Shown: positions 15,001-34,305 of the stretch, piece after piece | Numbering within the stretch: the first letter of the stretch is position 1 | How the letters are laid out: every line of letters begins with the position of its first letter | Source: Antennarius striatus | Lineage: Eukaryota > Chordata > Actinopteri > Lophiiformes > Antennariidae | Direction: 5' to 3' | Assembly (NCBI RefSeq): GCF_040054535.1 | Contig: NC_090778.1 | Coordinates: 11,931,001 to 11,995,000, forward strand | Length of the DNA: 64,000 bases | Notes under the pieces: model-generated | What the model was told of the DNA's origin: nothing | Seen by the model: only the letters and a program-made list of their open reading frames with translations | The model's database searches: none | Translations under genes and position numbers: made by a program

Positions 15001-17558
15001 TTCCAAAGTGCTTTGCCACCACAAATAGAGAAAGTAATGGAGTAAGGAAAGACACACATCACAAATTCATTGATATAATAATACAAGGCAGGGAGCAATA
15101 TTCAACCTGAAAAGACGTAAAACATTCACACAAAGGTGAGTTAGGCAAGTGTAATAGTGTTCTTTAGGATGTTGTTCAATTGATATTGTTCATTCAGTCG
15201 GAGTCCATCATCATGTTACTATTGTCATTTTGGGGCGCATAATCAAATACAACACAATGAGTGCATGAGTGTGTGTCCCTTTATCCCTATTTATCCAGTT
15301 CATCCTGCACCCTTTCTGTGACAGCAGGCTTTTTTGCAACACAAGTGGGATCATTAGAAGCAAAATGAATATTTTTGTTCTGAGGCTTGTTAAAACTCGT
15401 TGCTGCTTGATGGTCATGGATTAGTTAGAATCCCTGTATCCTGATTGTCACTAGTATAAAATAATACATCCAGTCTGCCCTCAGTAACCACCTCCAGAAC
15501 ACAGAAGCTGATGGGGCTGACGGTACATCACACAGGAGGTAAAGAACCCTTAGAAACATCCAGGGCTTATTCAGACAAACAGGCTTCAATATAAGTTAAA
15601 TCACCAACAACCAGCGCTGCACTTTAAGCTTAATTGAAAGGGTCCAGATACACATTTGTACCCATCTCTGGAGGCTGTGTGTGAATGAAAGACAACGCAG
15701 GCATAGGCATTCATGAGTTCACGCTCACACACACACACAGACACACACAGATTTCCTCACCACAGGTGGGGATGACAGTGACATGCCATACTGCAGGAAG
15801 CAGACAACCAGTCCTTTCCCACACACTCCTAATGGTGTTAAAATCTATACACAACAGTATTGTTATTTTATTACAACATATTATCCCATATTATTTATGA
15901 AACACAGCTTTTGTTTTTCAGATCGTTAATGTAGCTCAATCTTAACTTGTTATTGTGTGTGTGTCCATCCAACTTGCTTGTGTAAGTACTCCTGTGTCGC
16001 ATAAGTTAAGAAAGCCGTGTCTGTGTTTGTCTGATACCTAGCTTTCCTATGTTATCATTTGTGATTCATTGTTTGTTAATCGTTGACCTCTTGTTTGGTG
16101 ACATGACACTTCTGGTGAAAAGCATCAATAGTGAGACTATTCAGGGAGCCTGTCATCAATGGCAACATGTGATAAGATTAGAGCTAGTGAGCACGCCTGC
16201 TTTCAAAGTGACCAACGTCACCACTACAGTATCCAGACAGTAGTCCGACAACAAAGAAAGACACATTTGAAATGCCGCCATGATCCAGTTCTGCTGGGGC
16301 CAGTCTCACTTTGAGATGCTGCGGAGTTTTGTCGCCATCTCCTGGATGGATCAAGACCAGCATTATGGGATGGAATGATGTCATGGTTTTAGAAGAACTA
16401 TTGTCCTCTGGGCTCAGTTCATGGTTAAAGTCTGGAGTTTTCTGTGCATGCTCAGTTGATGGCCAGATTGCCGTATTGCACCATGCAGTATTTTGTCTGT
16501 ACCTGTGGAGGTGTGTGTCGAGGTTATGTGGGGGTTTGGCTGTAAGATCTTGCAGACAGCTCCTGAGTGAAACGATTTCATAAACCTACAGCCAAACAGT
16601 GTAAAAGGGTGCACATCAAATCTGTATGCAGTTACTTATCTCAGAGAAGTGTTCCATGTCTTCAGAGTTAATTAGTTAAGGATATAAAATGACTACAAGA
16701 GGCGGACACAAACCTTCTGAACACTCCAAACCAACACAGTGGCACTGTAACAAATACAGTGTGTCAGAAAAGGGCTATAACTCTTTTGTATATTTTGAGA
16801 TTTCAGCTCATTACATATCTAATTTTTTGGGTTTATTACACTATTGAACGTTTGTGTTGTTTGGAGCTTCCTGGCAAATAACAACTATAGAAATAAACAC
16901 ACCTAAAAATGAGTCTGTTTCCACACACTGCTCTTGAGTGCCACATGAATAAAAGCATATCAAATAACAATGGACTTACTCGCACAGGGGAATCAAAAAA
17001 TTCAAAATGAATCTTGTGCCACTTTACAATCTTGAGCAAAATCAAATCATCAGTCAAATCATTGGCTGTTACCTTGAAGAACTGTGGCCAAAATATGTCA
17101 ATAGTGAAAAGAATATTTTATGAAGTTCCATACTGTTTTGATTGTTCTGTTTTTGTACTCAAATGAATCAATTTTTGCACATCTGGAAAAAATGACTTTG
17201 ACCTCTTTAAAACAGTGTAATTGATGATTTATTACATGTATTTTTTTACTTTCATGCATATTTTTTAATTAGGGTTATGCCAACTAACATACAGCTGAAA
17301 TAAAAAGTCTGTTAAAAACATGTTTTTTGTGGAATAAAGGAATCACAAATGTCTGCTCTGGTATATTATTGTTGAATCTGTGTCTGTTTGGTGCAGATTG
17401 AAGAGGAGCTGGTTTCCCTTCAGAAGGAGCGAACCGACCGTATCAAACACCTGCTGGAGCGCCAGGAGCGGGAGATTGACAGCTTCGACATGGAAAGCAT
17501 GCGGCTTGGTTTCGGCAACCTAGGCACCCTGGACCTACCCAAGGATGACTACAGATGA
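2..17558 (+). CDS. taok3: TAO kinase 3, C-terminal half (nine exons, 5' part outside the window)
   Basis: Exons: 2-160, 1730-1867, 10318-10554, 11442-11570, 12379-12582, 13116-13355, 13807-14019, 14454-14636 and 17397-17558. All have AG/GT borders and all junctions are phase 0, giving about 553 residues and ending PKDDYR-stop. TAOK3 is a STE20-family Ser/Thr kinase acting upstream of p38/JNK MAPK cascades. The kinase domain (roughly the first 345 residues of an approximately 900-aa protein) lies before base 1. The window holds the Ser-rich linker ([15 protein letters not shown]), the FATIKSASL segment and the long coiled-coil tail ([52 protein letters not shown]). It is TAOK3 rather than TAOK1 or TAOK2 because it has [28 protein letters not shown] and the short [15 protein letters not shown] end, with no long proline-rich or membrane tail. 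The 8.4-kb intron 1868-10317 is full of decayed transposons. Teleost a/b paralogy cannot be decided here. Confidence 0.95.
535..900. mobile_element. Decayed Tc1-like transposon fragment in taok3 intron
   Basis: It begins with the phrase CTTGCAAAAGTATTGCCCCC and continues TTTTGACATTTTGCCACATT and ACACAATCATGAAGTGGAAC, which resemble a common fish non-autonomous Tc1/mariner family. An internal inverted motif (ATATTGTGTTT / AAACACAATAT, around 690-718) is visible. No transposase remains. Limits are approximate. Confidence 0.5.
2401..3331. repeat. Decayed pogo/Tigger-like DNA transposon copies A and B (left part)
   Basis: Copy A starts near GTAGTCCTCAAAATTC (2401). Copy B starts near 3060 with an AAGTACAGGTCGTTGCAAG block resembling the one at about 2564 in copy A. 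Shared blocks such as AGTTAAGTCATTCT and TTTACGTCATTTCA show they are the same family as the element at 5880-6680. Copy B is broken at 3331 by an insertion and resumes after 4059. Assignment to pogo/Tigger is tentative; the within-window similarity is seen directly. Confidence 0.5.
3332..4058. mobile_element. 727-bp insertion splitting repeat copy B
   Basis: CTCATAA is present at 3325-3331 and again at 4059-4065. Repeat homology to the copy at 5880-6680 stops at the first and resumes just after the second (ACTTTGAATT). This is the pattern of an insertion with a 7-bp target-site duplication. The insert carries no coding frame and no obvious terminal inverted repeats. It contains three near-copies of GCTTTGATC between 3612 and 3660. 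The family is not recognised. Confidence 0.45.
4059..4400. repeat. Right part of interrupted transposon copy B
   Basis: This segment matches the second half of the element at 5880-6680 in order: TTTCTCCTTATA, AACTCTTGACCA/TTTTTTAAGCGCATC, AGCTTACCTTTA, GGAAGAGGAGG, ATCTTCATT, TAAACCATAAAGTAT. It is thus the continuation of copy B after the 727-bp insertion. Confidence 0.5.
4575..4800 (-). mobile_element. tRNA-derived SINE (reverse orientation)
   Basis: On the minus strand it reads GTGGCTCAGGTGGAGGAATG (tRNA-like A-box region), GTCCTTGGGCAAGACCCTGA, GGCAGCAGCCACCATTGGTG and ATGAATGGGTGAATGTGAGG. This is the familiar order of a teleost SINE head and body. The internal tRNA promoter has decayed. 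Confidence 0.65.
5880..6680. repeat. Decayed pogo/Tigger-like DNA transposon copy C
   Basis: The left end GTCCTCAACATAAGAACACA is followed by ATTGGTTCC and TTGTTCGTAAGTCGTCATTT. The later part (about 6300-6640) aligns by eye with 4067-4400. On the minus strand a short acidic remnant ([11 protein letters not shown], about 6500-6530) could be the tail of an old transposase frame. No intact frame remains. Confidence 0.5.
7572..7681 (+). repeat. Perfect 55-bp tandem duplication
   Basis: Units 7572-7626 and 7627-7681 are identical as read (each starts GGAAAAATACAAACATACC and ends GACATATAAATA). It lies in the long taok3 intron. Confidence 0.9.
13506..13690 (+). other. Candidate alternative terminal exon in taok3 intron
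   Basis: A long T-tract ending in TTTAG (AG at 13504-13505) precedes an open segment in the correct phase after the exon ending at 13355. It adds [11 protein letters not shown] and a TAA stop (13539-13541). An AATAAA lies at 13685-13690, followed at once by a T/GT-rich tract. Together these form a possible short last exon that would truncate the protein after the QQPKNLK segment and remove the last three coding exons. No protein homology supports it. It may be chance in an AT-rich intron or the tail of an old processed insertion. Confidence 0.35.
14637..17396 (+). other. taok3 last intron
   Basis: This 2.76-kb intron joins the LEQK exon to the IEEEL exon. Besides the SINE tail near 14.8 kb and a short CA run near 15730, I see no exon, RNA gene or named repeat. 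Confidence 0.65.
14775..14850 (-). repeat. SINE 3'-tail-like fragment
   Basis: On the minus strand it reads CGCTTTGAAATGCCTGATGA, then ACACTATACAAATAAAAGTT. This resembles the shared 3' end of many fish SINEs (CGCTTTG...CTATATAAA). The head is not visible. Confidence 0.45.
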
Positions 17559-18670
17559 GGGGGCCGCCATCGCTGCTGATGTTGTCTCATGGTTCCCCAG
17601 GCCCAGTCTGCCCCTCACAATTTACCTGAGCTGACAGTACAGGTGTTCACTGCTGCTGATGCTCTTGGTCAAACTCTCTCAAAAAATATAAATGGCCAGT
17701 GACCAGTGCCGGCTGTTTTCTGAGCCACTTACAGAGTTGATGTCAAGCTTGAGTGCCCTAAACCTTCCCAAAATTCCTCCCTGTCTTTGCCTCTCATGGT
17801 GTTGCGGGAAAACAAAAGATATGCTGGAGCAGTTCCTGTTGTCTTCACGTTTTGTAAGAATATTAACAGTGTTTGTTGTGCAATTCTAACACTTTTAGTA
17901 TGACTAAAAGTGTAAGACAGGAGGACAGAGACAAAATTATGGCAGGATGATGAGAAAAATCCTCCACAAACATGCATTTTTAGAGGTGATTAGTTTTTTC
18001 ATAGGTTTTTTTTTTCCCAAAGTGGTGCAAAAATAAAAATCTCTCAAAGTGACAGATCAAACAGCCGATCCTTCCGCAGCCCCTTGTCGGTGCTGCTTCT
18101 TTCAACGTGTTTTGGTATTTATTCATCAGGACATTTTTATGACAATTTTGAATAATTTGATACTTTGAGAGACAAATATGATGTACATACAGGTACGCTT
18201 CTGATAAATGTGACTTCTTTGGGTGAATCTTAATTAAATCACTGAGGGGAGGGTGATTCTTGGTACTCTGTATCGTACTGATTTCTCTGCACTGGCAGCC
18301 AATGTGAATAATAATACATGTGACTCGTGAACTCCCAGCTAGCACAAAGGGCTTCATGTGGGGTGGGGGTCTTGTACTTTGTGTATAGAAGGATTTATGG
18401 AGAGTTTTACTTATTTTCTTATTGTATTTTAACTGTCACTCAAATCAGAAAATAATTTTTAAAGGCGCTTTCTTTTGTCCTCCTTCCTCATAGTATTTGA
18501 CTCACCTATCAACAGATTTTCATTTGATTTTCCAAGCTGTGTATTTTCTTACCAGACCAGTATGATGCTTTATTATTGCATGCACTTTAATTTTTTTCCA
18601 GATTAATAAAAAGCATGAATCTTTCAGAGCTTTTAATTATATTTGTAAATAAAGTGCTCATCACACAAAC
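17559..18670 (+). other. taok3: taok3 3' untranslated region
   Basis: The stretch between the taok3 stop and two AATAAA signals has no open frame worth calling and no recognisable repeat. It is AT-rich towards its end, as expected of a vertebrate 3' UTR. The exact cleavage site is inferred from the signals only. Confidence 0.6.
18605..18653 (+). terminator. taok3 polyadenylation signals (two AATAAA)
   Basis: AATAAA occurs at 18605-18610 and again at 18648-18653, about 1.05-1.1 kb after the taok3 stop. A GT-rich stretch (TTATGTGTGTTC) follows at about 18680. The second signal is the likelier main site. Confidence 0.55.
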
Positions 18671-19164
18671 TCAGGGCACGTTATGTGTGTTCAAAGCAAA
18701 ATGTTCCAATCATATTCACTGTATGCGGCAGCACAAAGCTGTTAACACTCAAGTGGAGAAAGCAGCTTAAACCCAATTTGAATTTGCAGAATTTGGACAG
18801 TGCACGTCTGACAGAAGCTCCAATCTACAGTTTTCAGTGAGAACTAGACATCGCTTTACGAGTAGAAGTAGCCAACTGGTGTTAAAAATGGGCCTACAGT
18901 ACTGGACTCTTGTTTTAAGTGAAAATCGTACTAGTTGTAACTGTAATGCAGTACAGTTCAAATAAAGAGGCAGTTGTCAGTGATCACGTCAAAGATTGTG
19001 AAAGCCAGCTGAGTTCATAGTACAAAGCTCAGACCCAGTTGTGGGCAGGAGAATGGTGAACAAAGTTCATGGCAAATACCTGTCTGCAGTCTTTATTAAC
19101 CTTAAATCTTCTGTGGAAGTTATAATAAAGTATATATAGTAAAACATAGTTTTCGGTGTCTTAC

Positions 19165-19170
19165 TTTATT
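19165..19170 (-). terminator. Likely pebp1 polyadenylation signal
   Basis: TTTATT on the plus strand (AATAAA on the minus strand) lies about 300 bases past the pebp1 stop. It leaves roughly 500 bases between the ends of the convergent taok3 and pebp1 transcripts. Confidence 0.45.
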
Positions 19171-19462
19171 TGACCAAACAGATGAAACCTGGGTGAATTA
19201 ACAGACTAGAAACATTTTGACGTCATGTTTTGCATGGCCGCCACCATGAGATCAAACATCTCTGCAAACAGCGTTTAACAGATTTAATTGCAGAATAGTG
19301 CAGGAATGGTCATTTATGTTGCAGCATCTTTAGGCAATAGTGGAGTTGGGGGGATAATTTAATAGGCACATTAAATTTGTGGTTAGATTTGTTTGGTTTC
19401 CTCCAGGCAAATAGTCTCCTTAGGAACTTGAACTGCTGATCTTCTTGAGTCAAGGCATCTAC

Positions 19463-20789
19463 TTATTTTCCAGCCAGCTGTTGGTACAATTTGGGGACAT
19501 AATCGTCCCACTCGGCCTGGTAGCAGGTTCCTGCCACTGGATTTCCCAGCTTGTATTTCTCACTGAAGCTCTGGATCTTGAATTTGCCACGGTTTTCTCC
19601 GGAGCGGTTGGTGAGGACCGGCTCACTGCATTTAAGGGGTCCTGGCTGCTCGAACACCAGCCACACATACCTGTGGAGTCCTGAGGAGATGAAGACAGAG
19701 CTGACTGAAAATCCTATAATTGAAGAGCAGTGGCAAAGTCTTCAAACATGTTGTCCAAAAATAGTCTGATGGACAAATGGGAGTTCATTGGTTTGTTTAA
19801 TGGCAGCGTCATATGTCTATGTCTCTTCATATGGATGTCTATTCTTCAGTTTCCTTCTGGATCCAAATGAGGATTTCATCAAGTCTAGAACTTAAAGACT
19901 CCAAGATTGCATGAACTCTATTTGTTTAGTGAATGAACATCGATTGTCTTTACTGACAAATCCATCTACTTTGGGCAAACAAAAAGCTAACCAAGTCAAA
20001 CCTGAGCTGCCGTCTCACCTGTGCCCTTTGGAGGACCGGAGCCCACATAGTCTGACATGCGGCAGCCAGAAGACACGTCGTTCCCTTTCATGTTGACCAC
20101 CAAAAAGTGGTGCCACTCCCTTCAACAGAAGGCAAACCGATTATTATTGGTTTTATATTTGTAGAACACAATAAATAATGCCCTACCATGTGACTTAAAA
20201 CTTTAAAGCTTAAGCTTTAAGCTTAAAACATATAACACCATTTTTAAAACCTTCTCACCTGAACGTCGGCTCTTTCCTGCTGGGGGCGTCTGGGTCGGTC
20301 AGGACCAGAGTGTACAGCTTCGTGGGGTCGCAGCTTTCCCACGCGATGCAGGTGGGCTCGTTCTGCACCTGCAGGGGAACCCGGATGGATGTCAGAGCTA
20401 CATTCATTGTCGTTTTAAACATTTAAGCGTGCTGTACATAATTTATAACCGCAGCAGGAATGCTGAATGGATTACGTAATCAAAAACATGTTGTATAACA
20501 CTTCCAAAAAAGTTAAAACCATGTGATTTATTCAACAATTTTGTTTTAATAGCATTTACCACGGTGGCGCTAGCAATTTAGCTCTTTGATACAACGTGAT
20601 AAACGCGCTAACATTAGCTGAGTCGCTATCTTGACTAGCCAACAGTCAGCTAACCTGTGTTGGTGTGAGGACTTTCCCGAGCTGATCTATTTCCAGCGAT
20701 CCGTATTTAACATTCAGAGCTTGGGCTGGCTTCTCTGCAACGTCTTGCAGAGCAAGATCCCCGTTCCACTTGCTCAGATCCACGGGCAT
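19463..20789 (-). CDS. pebp1: Phosphatidylethanolamine-binding protein 1 / Raf kinase inhibitor protein
   Basis: Four exons on the minus strand: 20655-20789, 20259-20368, 20019-20119 and 19463-19680. They have GT-AG borders and continuous phase, and give 187 aa, exactly the usual PEBP1 length. PEBP1 binds phosphatidylethanolamine-type anions and inhibits Raf-1/MEK signalling in the cytosol. Visible hallmarks are the start MPVDLSKW, the ligand-pocket motif DPDAPSR (D70, D72), the [12 protein letters not shown] signature (H86), [13 protein letters not shown], the PKC-site serine at position 153 (KIQSFS) and the end [19 protein letters not shown]. It converges on taok3, as the human pair does. 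The gene looks intact. Confidence 0.97.
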
Positions 20790-22553
20790 TTTGACTCGTA
20801 GCTCGCTGCAGACCTTCTGTCAACGTAACGGACAGACACGCGGAAACAACAGCCGACAGTGCTGCGTTCAAGTACCGCTCTCGCGTCAGGGAACTGTGAA
20901 AACTCTCCGTATTCATTGAAAGTTGAAAGAAATATCTTCGTTCATAGTACATTTTGAAATCGGACTACTCAAAGACGAGCTGCAGTAAATGTGGTGTAAG
21001 AATTTGGATCAAAACCTCAGTTATTACAACAATATCAACAAACAGGTGTTAATCATAATACAGATCCTTACGGGGATTGTTGCCCGTCTGGACCCTGATA
21101 GAAGTATTAGTCGTGATAAATGCAGTTATTTGTAAGCAAAGCACAAACTGAAACAAAAATATACCAACTTATTGGCCTTTCTTGTGTTCATTAATATGTT
21201 ATGAAATGGTAAATGTGTTATAATTGTTAAACGTTACGAATACCGTGATTACCCTGAACGACTCAAACAGCACCAGCTGGAGGTGACCTTTAGATGGCGC
21301 TGTTACGTCACTACAACGTGGATTTTAATTGTCTAATAGTCCTGCCTAACACATAATGTACCCTGAGCTCGTCCGTCCAGTCCCAACGCTCCGTTAACTC
21401 ATTTTTTGCTTCCACACATCAATGGATAATCCACCCAGTCGCTCACGTTTCCAGGCCACAGATCTCAAAAACACGCATGAAACACGAGTGTGGCAAGAAT
21501 ATTATATGATATCAAGTCTTTTACCCTCCTCAGGTATTTTTGTAAATCTTTGTGATTTTTTTTTTATTTTATTTTTTTGCTGATCAATTGAATGTGTTAC
21601 CGCTTGTGGCATGAATTTTTGCAATAAATTTTCTTTTCAATATTTTTTTGAATCCAGGCTCTTTTACACTTTATATGAAAAAATGAACACGCACAAAAAA
21701 CTGCTATAAAATCATCACAAATCCATTATTTTTTCTGCTTTTTTCAAAAATCACGTTGAACAACTCAAGATCTGCTCCAAACAACCAAACATTAAATGAT
21801 TTTCATAATTTTAACCCTTTAAATTCCAATGCAAACCTCTGAACTACAATATTCATTATTTAAAACAAAAATGTTTTTTCCTATACAACAAAGAGTAGGG
21901 GTAGGGCTTTGGTTTAGCGATAAAATTAATTTGATTGCATTAGTATTTTATGTAGTATCAGATTCCAATGTAGGCACCCTCTGGACAGTGTGTGACTAAT
22001 AAATTTACATGTATTTATAGTATGAAGTACATCTGTAATCTGTAAAATAACCATTGATCTCTTCAAGGCTGTCAAATGAATGTAGTGAAGTCAAAATTAT
22101 CAGTACAATGTAGGACTACAGATGTAATATAAAAAATATATATATACAGGTATACAGTATATACTGTATAAACATATAAAATGACAGAGAATGGAAACAG
22201 CTCATTGCCTCAGTCATCAGTGGTCACAGTTGAACACATCTCAAATCTGAGGGGTTGTTGGCGATTGAACTTCAAAGAAAAGCTTACAAGAGTCTTAAAA
22301 TGCTCAAATTGTAGCAGTAAGAACTGACAGAAGCACAAGTTCATCAACTTGACAAGTACGGTTTAATTTGCATTACTAGTCCACTTCAGGTTTCAAACTC
22401 TTTCAAGACAGCATAGATATATTTAAGGTTTTGATCATATAATATTTTACAAGGTAACAAAACCGTCGTGTCGGCCGTCAGGCTCCTTGAATCTCTTGTC
22501 TTGGTTTCTTGCATCCTTCAATGTCCTGAAGAGCTCAAAGAACTCGTCATGAT
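20790..22553. other. Spacer between pebp1 start and mrps30 end
   Basis: The part next to pebp1 (20790-20960) is richer in C and G, with several CpGs, and probably holds the pebp1 promoter and 5' UTR. From about 21.5 kb to 22.5 kb the DNA is AT-rich with short TA repeats (22120-22175). I see no gene. Confidence 0.5.
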
Positions 22554-22559
22554 TTTATT
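22554..22559 (-). terminator. Possible mrps30 polyadenylation signal
   Basis: TTTATT (AATAAA on the minus strand) lies only about 34 bases after the mrps30 stop. It would give a very short 3' UTR. Later signals may be used instead. Confidence 0.35.
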
Positions 22560-22592
22560 TTGAAAAGACAAAGTCCAAAAACCAGAAGATTT

Positions 22593-28553
<5,961 letters not shown>

Positions 28554-29292
28554 GATTCTCGTGTGAATTCCACTTCCGTTTTCTTGACACGTAACTAACG
28601 CGCTCCGTTAACAGCGCCCCCTACTGCACGAAAAGTCACCGGGAAATTCTTTCTTTAAGTGTGTTTCTGCCTAAATATTTAAGAATATGTGTCAACTGAA
28701 AAAAAAGTGCAATTAATAAATCTTTTTTTTTTTTTGGCGTGGCAAACATCGGAGGAGTTTCTGACGCAACTAATCTTTTGTTAACACTTCAGAACGTTGG
28801 GGCTCTTGAATAAAGCTTTCTTGGCATTAAGACGTGCACTTTACTGCCACGCATAATGTAGTAAATTTCTACCTTTCTCACTGATATAATACGTAGATAA
28901 CAGAGGCGATCGTTGTAATTTACAAATTTGTCGAGTAAGAGCCACAGAGTGCTGTTTCACGAAGCGCAGCACCATTTTTGCTCTGGTAAATTACGTTATA
29001 TGTGAGTCTAGAATTTGAACCGCATTTTTGCATAAAAACATAGGTATTGCATAAGTATTGTCAAACAGACCACACCTTCGTAGTTTCCGTTTTCACTTAA
29101 TAAGCAACAGAATACATTCTTAACGATCTCTCACTTATTTTTTCTTTAGTTTGATGTTAATGTCGAAGACGTCTTGACAAGTCAGGACAAGTTTAAAAAA
29201 TCCCCACCGGACCTGAACGTTACAGTAGTAGCTGACCAGTGAACAGACGGACTGTATTGACATCCGGCCGACCTGCAGCTCCTCGACGGACG
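28554..29292. promoter_or_regulatory. Shared head-to-head promoter region of mrps30 and hint2
   Basis: Only 739 bases separate the divergent start codons of mrps30 (-) and hint2 (+). The DNA beside mrps30 (28554-28640) has several CpGs. A T-run is present at 28722-28735. No TATA box is obvious at a fixed distance from either gene. Sharing of a bidirectional promoter is inferred from geometry. Confidence 0.5.
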
Positions 29293-30579
<1,287 letters not shown>

Positions 30580-30745
30580 GGGTTTAAAATGGATCTTAGT
30601 GCATCTTTTTTGTCTGGTCAGGCTGCAGCTACGTCAATGATTTACGATGAATGAACTTAAAAGAGACAAACATCCTGTTTGTAGCACACAAATGCAAATC
30701 ACTGAGGATATGAACATGTTGAGAATAACAAATGGAAAATGTATG

Positions 30746-30751
30746 AATAAA
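30746..30751 (+). terminator. hint2 polyadenylation signal
   Basis: AATAAA lies 167 bases after the hint2 stop. A TTGT/TTTTTT-rich stretch follows at 30770-30800. Confidence 0.65.
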
Positions 30752-30799
30752 GAGCGATGACATTATGGTTGTTATGGTAACAAATAAAGATGTTTTTTT

Positions 30800-33720
30800 G
30801 ATATGAAACTCTCAAAACTCTGTCAATGTTTGTCATAGTTTAAAATAATGTGAGTTGTTTCATCCAGAAGAGTCTGTTTTTCCAGTGGGATTCTTCTCAT
30901 CAAGGAGGATCTTTCATCTTCCTTCATGAGTCACCACATTTCCATAGAAACCAAAAGGTGGCAACAACTGGTAAAAAAAAGATGAAGAGATACCGTTATC
31001 AATACCACGATCAATACTGGATTCACATTAACCTGCATCTGGCTCAAAATCCAACAAGCTCTTCCTCATTTAAGACCCACCAGTAAAATTCCATTAAAAA
31101 CAAGAACTTTTTGATATGTCCATTAATAAAGACTATAAAAAAAAACTAATTGGAGGTGCAGGGATCAACAGAATGACTGGAAGAATCCAGAATCCTCAAT
31201 CATCATCCTCAATCCTCAATCATCAATTATTGATCACTTTGGAAGTTGGACCAACAAAGCTGGATCAGTTTGATCACTGATTGATAATCAAGACTTTATT
31301 ATCTTTACACATAAAGAAAGGGATAATATTCTAAATTCTCCTATAATTGTATAAAGTTAACACTCATCTGTTATCTGTTATATGAGTTCCAAACTTATCA
31401 TAAAATGTTTGAGTTGGATCAAAATATGAAACAAATGTACAGCAAAAAACAAACAAACATACAAAATAAATTAAGATAAGCATGTTTTTTATTTCATACA
31501 CTACATGGATTTATCAGTTAACTTGCATGTTTGAGTTATCATGGAATGTGTTTTATTCATAGTATCAATGTTATTGTGTTATTAAATATATATGCTTGAG
31601 ATGTTTTTGTCCTGCGTTGAGCAAAATATGAATTACTGTACTGAAGTGTTTCAGTGTGAAAATGATTGAAACTACATTTAATCTAAAAATGTGCCTTTTG
31701 AAAACAGGTGGTGGCAACTGGATTTCATTCAAAGTCAAGTCATTTTTGTTGCCTTTTAAAAAACAAAATCATTTTCTTTCTTTTTTTACCTGCAGTCTTT
31801 TCTAAATTTTTATTTAGCAAAATATCTTGTTTCCTACTTCCTCTTTATGAGCATCACTGGTTTTGTCTGACCCCCCCCCCCCCCAGGAATCATTAACAGC
31901 CTCCAGAGGTGACATGTGGACCGATGATCTAACATTCAGAACAATGGAACCCACAGATGAGTAGTCGGCTTACATTTTAATGTTGAAATGAAACATATAT
32001 CAGCTCCTGGTCATCATCAGCGATGTTCTAAACAATGATGATGACTTCTGGAGCAGTTTTATTGGTGGATCCCTCTGAATAGAGCATGCTGGTATGATAC
32101 CGGTGTTGTTGGGGACACGTGGTGTGACTGGTGGTGTGATTCACTGACAACTGTGACCGTGACAAAGGTAACCATGGTTTCATAGAAGTAGTGAACTTTC
32201 ACCTTTATTTACTTTAAAAACTTGAGTTAATGTTAGTCTAGCCTGAACTGAGAGATACCACAGAGTTCAGAAGGAAGGAGGAAAGAAGGCATGTGGTCAT
32301 TGACATATAGAATCTATTTGTGCCAGCAAAATGGTTCAAAGTGACAACCATTGCCGCGTAATGATTTCCCTCCTAAACGTTTTACCTCTCATAAAGTATT
32401 AAACACAGATGGGTTTCCACTATCATATCAGGAGGATATTGAAAGTACAAAAGTTTTTTCCAACTGGTAAATGATTTCATGGGTCACGGTTTGATGCGTT
32501 CTCTTGTGCCTGAGACTTATCTACTTTCATATTCCTCTAACAGGCTTTATCGTCGTTGTTAATGTGATAAAGGCTCCAAACTACTCAGCGTTATCACACA
32601 ACCTTACAGGATCTGTGACCTTTACACCTCGAGATGTTTTGGACTCTCACCAGCGCCAGCAGCTATTGTGATTACCACAAACAAAGCAGGGTCACCTAGA
32701 GTCGTAACCTTTGGCCAACTTTTCCAGTGTATCTTTAACAGGTTAATGAGACCTGTGCAGCAGGTGTTCAGAGGACTGATTGTGTAAGTCTTTGACTGTG
32801 GATGAGGCGTGGGAGCCAGGGAATCTGCTAACCACGCATGCAAACCTCCTGTAGGCTGATTCTCTCTCTGAAGGGCGACAGTCCAACAGCTGCACCGGAC
32901 AAACTGATCCAGGTCTGATCTTCACCCGACGGTGGATGACAGAGGTAGCGACCGTTATTGTCTGATTTCTGTGTGTTTGACTTGAGGTATTGTGTTTCGA
33001 CAGGAAATGTCTTGTTTAAGAATTCACAGGCAGGAAGTCTTCTGTTAGTCACATTGCAACTCATTTTTAGTGATTAATCAAAGAACACCATTTAAGTTTA
33101 AACAGGTTTGGATTCTCCATGTCATCATCAGCCTCTGTCTACCTGGGCTGGTATGAATGCTGTGAGATAAAAACGTGACCGCTCGTGATGGATTCCTCAT
33201 GACAGCATGCTCCCTTACTTTTATTGTTTGATCGTCACTGAGGACAGTCACCTCTCCTCTACAATCATTGGATCAAATTAAGAATAAAAAAACGATGGGG
33301 AACATAAGTTATTTTCTCCTGGATCACATCATTATTTGCTGAAGTTAAACCACTCCTAATACTCCGGTTAACCAATCGCACCTTAGGACTTCTGCTGCTC
33401 ATTTTTTAAAAGAAAATTCGATTTAAAAAACACAAATTTTTAGGTGTGAAGTATTTTTATTTTCTGGGTAATTTTCATATCAAAATAGGTAAAAAGCCTG
33501 AAATTGACTTTACTTCCAGTATAGTGAACTTTCATTGATAATTACACAATACAGAGCAGAGGCTTTGCTATTTCATATTGCTACACTGTGGTTTTGTAAG
33601 TCGTGTGAACTTTGGTCGAGAGTGATCTTGATGAAAATTATCTCGAAAACCTGAGGTCACAGGAGCTGCTGGGGTGGCAGATCTTCATCTGTTAGCCTTT
33701 GAACTAGAAGTGTGTCAGTG
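30800..33720. other. Gene-free spacer after hint2
   Basis: About 2.9 kb of AT-rich DNA. I see no exon with protein homology on either strand. Small local features are the ATCCTCAATCATCA tandem near 31190-31225 and a C-run at 31871-31884. The minus-strand frames at 32622-33064 are short and unlike any family I know. Confidence 0.5.
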
Positions 33721-33897
<177 letters not shown>

Positions 33898-34305
33898 GAT
33901 TTTAAAATCTGGTCTGCAGATATGAGTGATTAGAGAGGCTCACTACAGTCTGGATGCTTTCCCTCAGATGAGGGACTGAGATGCTCTGCGGCTCTGAGCT
34001 GCTCACAATCTGGGGCAAAGAGTATAAACAGTGCATCCATGTCGATGTGTCAATGCTTTGTGATGCAACAATCCAAGTTTCAACATGTAGACCTCCACTG
34101 CACCTGATAACTACCAATGGAAGTCATTGGCTTTGATGTGTTGCAATGACTTTGGTGAAAGTCAGTCTGATATAAAAGAGCTGTTTGATAATACATAATC
34201 TTATCTGTGTGGAGGACACCCATGGAGGACGCCAGGAGTGTTTAAATACTGCTTTTACTTCAGTCATTTAAGGTCTTCTGTTTGTATTATTTCAGCTAAA
34301 ACAAG

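Noticed and set aside
29239-29292. Upstream extension of hint2 by 18 residues
   Set aside because: The in-frame codon at 29239 is GTG, not ATG; no upstream in-frame ATG joins the frame.
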